The position numbers and the translations under genes are program-made. A DNA stretch of 64,000 bases from Liolophura sinensis (lineage: Eukaryota > Mollusca > Polyplacophora > Chitonida > Chitonidae): the NCBI RefSeq assembly GCF_032854445.1, contig NC_088301.1, positions 53,863,187-53,927,186 on the forward strand. The letters run 5' to 3'. Under the pieces are notes generated by a model that did not search any database, had not been told where the DNA came from, and was given only the letters and a program-made list of their open reading frames with translations. Shown here piece after piece: positions 61,000-64,000 of the stretch; positions within the stretch are counted from its first letter, which is position 1, and the number at the start of each line of letters is the position of its first letter.

Positions 61000-62112
61000 A
61001 TTGAAGACTGAAGAGGACCCACAAACATGGGGACAGTATGGAGCTCACTACTGTTGGCCATTATCGCCTGTTTTTGTCATATGACAAGGACTATGCATAT
61101 CAAAGAGAGTTTCCGCGATGTCAACCATCTGGCTTTTCGACAGATGCAGGTGGACAGGAATTCAGGAAATGTTTTCATTGGTGCTGACAATAAACTGCTG
61201 AAACTCTCACCAAGCCTGGCAAAGCTGGAGAGTGCATTCACTGGACCTCGGGAAGATAACCCAAAATGTCCACCACCATCAATACCATGTGATAAAGAAA
61301 AGTACCGTATGGTCAGTTTTAGTAAAGGCATTGCTATAGACAACAGCAACAACATAGTGATAACATGTTCTAGTTTATTTCATGGATTCTGTGAAAAAAG
61401 GCTATTGTCTAACATCACTGCAACCCAGAGGTACATTTTTAAACCGATGGTGCCAAATGACCAGAAATCATCAAGCATTGTTTTCATCGCGCCTGGCCCT
61501 TCATCATCTTCATCACCTTCATCTGCCCTGTACATTGCTGCTTCCTACAGTAACCAGGGAATGGAGGCGTACCGGGATCTTGTGCCCGCTATTAGTGCCA
61601 GAGATACGCAAACGTTTGAATACTCATACCGAGATTCAGTGGGGGGAAGCTACAAACGCATTGACCAATCAATGAAACAGGATTTTCTAGTCAAATATGT
61701 TCAAGGATTTGTTTATTCTGATTTTGTGTATTTTGTATCAGTTCAGCGACAAGGAGTGACAGCTACAAATTATGTGACGAAAATTATAAGATTGTGTCAA
61801 AATGATCGATATTTTAATTCTTACATTGAATTGCCCATTGAATGCCGGAATTCCAGTATATTTTATAACATGGCAGACGCAGCTTTTTTAGACATTTCCA
61901 AAATAGGGTCTGTGCAATCAGCAAATTTATATGTGACTTTTCATAAAAGTGACGATCCAAACCAGTCCATCTTGGATACTAATACAGCAGTGTGTGTGTT
62001 TGACATGATGGAAATTCAAACAAAGCTTGATAATACCATCACTGCTTGTTACAATGGAGTTGGGAAACTTGGACCGGAACACATTCATCCTACTGATCAG
62101 TGTAAAGCTTCG
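61000..62112 (+). CDS. Plexin, first coding exon (signal peptide and N-terminal sema domain), partial gene
   Basis: Plexins are single-pass receptors for semaphorins that act at the cell surface and signal through a cytoplasmic GAP domain. Coding starts at ATG 61027 (AAC before and G after the ATG; in-frame TGA at 61009-61011) and gives 362 residues up to the donor. Residues 1-22 form a hydrophobic signal peptide. A sema beta-propeller start follows: DVNHLAFRQM (31-40), NVFIGADNKLLKL (48-60), TGPREDNPKC (72-81, the plexin TGP-x-x-DNP-x-C signature), FHGFCEKRLL (118-127), TKIIRLC then FNSYIELPIEC (251-273), VCVFDMMEI then ACYNGVGKL (322-348). Cysteines 81, 88, 114, 122, 257, 273, 323, 341 and 359 fit the plexin pattern. 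N-glycosylation sequons lie at N129, N275 and N312. Semaphorin-specific motifs are absent. The rest of the sema domain, the PSI/IPT repeats, the membrane segment and the GAP domain lie beyond 64 kb. I see both A-like and B-like residues and do not assign a class. A serine-rich insert (159-167) is unusual. Confidence 0.93.
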
Positions 62113-62119
62113 GTGAGTA
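62110..62119 (+). other. 5' splice donor ending the plexin coding exon
   Basis: The sequence TCG followed by GTGAGTAA matches the donor consensus at 62113. The 1086 coding bases from 61027 to 62112 are 362 whole codons, so the intron is phase 0. Read-through would add only seven residues before a TAG, which supports splicing here. The sema homology also breaks off at this point. Confidence 0.88.
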
Positions 62120-62199
62120 AATACTGCTTAGATTAATATTTTGACAACATGTTGTTAATTTGAGAAGGTTTGCTAGCAAACTGGCTCCGCCCAGTTTTC

Positions 62200-62350
62200 T
62201 AGCCACAACGCTGGTCGTCATCGTATAAATTAAATATTCTTGACTAGGGCGAAGAACACCAATCAAATAAATAAATGTGGGTTTCCTTCCCCTCCTTCCC
62301 AGGCTGCACGGTTTCCTGCCACAAAGAACACCAATCAGATAAATAAATAT
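62200..62350 (+). mobile_element. SINE-like element with duplicated 3' end
   Basis: CAACGCTGGTCGTCATCGTA, TAAATATTCTTGACTAGGGC and AACACCAATCAAATAAATAA form one 3' end. After GTGGGTTTCC and CACGGTTTCCTGCCACAAAG a second AACACCAATCAGATAAATAA follows. It sits 88 bp inside the plexin intron, so two partial copies are inserted in tandem. Confidence 0.75.
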
Positions 62351-63894
62351 ATGTTCTAGTATTGCGGAATGAAACTTAATGTACATGTATGTTCAATGGA
62401 ATGTTGCTTTCCAGAATATGCATGAACTGAACATGTATAAATGGATGAATGCAGTATAAGCTGTAATGGCTATGTTGTTGTACTAAATTTGAATGCATAG
62501 AGTGGTGTGTGATTTTATGCATATTTTAGGAGTCTGATGTGTTTATACACTCAACATGATTTCTGCACACTTACCTCTATAAAACAGATGACCTGAAAAG
62601 CAGAACAGATGCTCACGGCGGGAGTGAAACAGAGTACCAGCGACTTGATTTCCTTCAGTAAACTGAATGAACATTCAAAGAGACAGCCGCTTCTTGACCA
62701 TTTTGAGCAAACAAAATTTTGTATTGTACAAGTGGACTTGGTCAACATAATAGAATGGAAGCGACTAATTGTGACTTTTTGACATGTACTGTTGCAACAC
62801 TGCATTCAGTATATGACAAATGTTAGGGACAGTTACCTGAAGCAAAGACCAAATCAAAAGGCAAACCAGATGTTAAAACTCGGCACTTTTCATTCTTTTG
62901 CTTTTCATTCACAGCAGTGAGAGTATTGTATCATACTTACCGTTATGTGCATAAATATGTACTTGTACATGCAGTAAAGGAAATTGTTACATCACAAAGT
63001 TGACATGAAAAAATAATATCAGAACATGTAACTTGAACTGAATTTCAATTCCTCACATATCATTTTGTGATAGAATTGAACATTTCCTGAGGGTGCTTAT
63101 TACCCATGAACTGCATGCTGTTTAATTTAAACTGTTTCGATGAATGTATGTCACAAGCTGAGAAATTGTATGCCATGCCATGGGATTGGTTGCTAAATCA
63201 GATCAGATTTTATACCAAGCTGTGAGATTGGCAATTCGCATTCAGCCTGATGGATTCATGTAATACCAGTGTACATTCCCAAGTCAAGAAGTAAATAGAG
63301 CCAAAAAAAAAAAATCAAAATCAATGGTAAACTTAAAGAAGCTTTGATTGAAGATATTCGATGGAGCATATTGACACTTGAGGTTTTGAAGTAAAATCGT
63401 ATGGTATTGATTTCAAATTATCACACATGACAGAGGATATTACAGTGGTACATGCAAGGAGTTATATATGTGTACATGACTCTGGAGTACATATGGAGTG
63501 TATAATACTACCCGAGGAAGGATAATTCACAACATCAGAATTAAAGTAATCCCTCTTGCTGTATAGGTAGCTTGAAAGGAAGTTATCGTCATCTTTGCTC
63601 AGATACAAGTGAATTTAAGATGTTTTATCCGGACAATCTGTACATAGTTTCTTGACAAGAAACTCTTTTCTAAGTGATATCAGATTCCATTGGATCAGAT
63701 TATTTGTCAAATCATCATTTACCATGATGTCTAGAGACACTTGGCAACATCATTAAATCCATTGTTTTGAGATGGATGAAATATTGGAGAGAAATCGTAG
63801 AATTTAGTGCATGTAAAATCATTAGATTCCAAGCAATGTTTGCTAAATTGATCAATCCAGTGTTAACAGATGGAGAACCTATTTGATATTATAT

Positions 63895-64000
63895 TGCATA
63901 GAAACACTATGCCAAATCATTAGATACCAAAAGAAGAGACTCTATGCCAATTCATTTGACACCATGCGTGAGACTCCATGCTAAATTAGATGCAATGCTA
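63895..64000. repeat. Beginning of a ~34-35-bp tandem repeat, running off the window
   Basis: Three successive units start ATGCCAAATCATTAGATACC, ATGCCAATTCATTTGACACC and ATGCTAAATTAGATGCAATG; the first two end in GAGACTC(T/C). An isolated related word, AATCATTAGATTCC, occurs at about 63818. The array is cut by the window edge. Confidence 0.75.

Larger units (their letters stand above)
62113..64000 (+). other. Plexin intron (start); no further exon seen
   Basis: AT-rich intronic sequence. It carries a SINE-like repeat at 62200-62350 and the beginning of a tandem repeat near 63900. I looked for the continuation of the sema domain in phase 0; the best-looking acceptor (just before 62916) opens directly onto an in-frame TGA, so no second plexin exon is supported inside the window. 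Confidence 0.75.

Noticed and set aside
61077-61675. Alternative frames overlapping the plexin exon on both strands
   Set aside because: Shadows of the sema-domain coding frame.
62916-62945. Second plexin exon after the acceptor TTTTCATTCACAG
   Set aside because: The phase-0 reading required by the donor at 62113 hits TGA at the second codon.

Overview
This is a eukaryotic, almost certainly metazoan, nuclear genome window: AT-rich, intron-dominated, full of microsatellites, minisatellites and short transposable-element relics, with no bacterial-type gene layout. Several copies of a short element with a diagnostic 3' end (a GTCGTATAAGTGAAA-like core, an AATATTCTTGAGTACGG-like block, then CACCAATCAAATAAATAAAT) and the constant recurrence of the palindrome TACATGTA suggest a marine lophotrochozoan, most likely a mollusc. 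That assignment rests on remembered repeat vocabulary, not on a search.

The one secure gene is at the right end on the + strand. A 5' coding exon (61000-62112) encodes a signal peptide plus the N-terminal sema domain of a plexin, the semaphorin receptor. It has a clean acceptor, a strong start context and a strong donor; the rest of the gene lies beyond the window. Nearly everything between about 12 kb and 61 kb looks like a very long 5' intron or intergenic region. A CpG-bearing, promoter-like patch near 11.88-12.01 kb may be a bidirectional promoter: a donor-terminated short ORF reads right (11971-12013) and a donor-terminated exon candidate reads left (about 11900-11809). Two further well-bounded short exon candidates on the + strand (28744/28754-28815 and 43105-43166) could be spliced 5' leader exons of the plexin gene, or exons of an unrecognised small gene.

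Layout. 1-11.8 kb: AT-rich noncoding DNA with three weak exon candidates (2950-2916 and 6388-6199 on the minus strand, 9527-9712 on the plus strand). 12-19.5 kb: noncoding DNA with a TTAA-flanked MITE and a diverged tandem duplication. 19.5-22.5 kb: a ~3 kb minisatellite with a 49 bp unit and internal higher-order duplication. 23.75-24.3 kb: a second TTAA-flanked MITE with the same termini. 24.3-35.9 kb: noncoding, with a few GC-richer patches. 35.9-41.0 kb: a cluster of four minisatellites (20, ~37, 25 and ~47 bp units). 41.7-60 kb: AT-rich DNA interrupted by GC-richer islands with shared motif vocabulary, notably GGCCATAAA, which look like candidate cis-regulatory elements upstream of the plexin coding exon. 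61-62.1 kb: plexin exon. 62.1-64 kb: plexin intron with a SINE-like repeat and the start of another tandem repeat.

No rRNA gene, tRNA gene, CRISPR array, intact transposase or reverse transcriptase, or viral gene was recognised. Most other open frames are low-complexity or chance ORFs.
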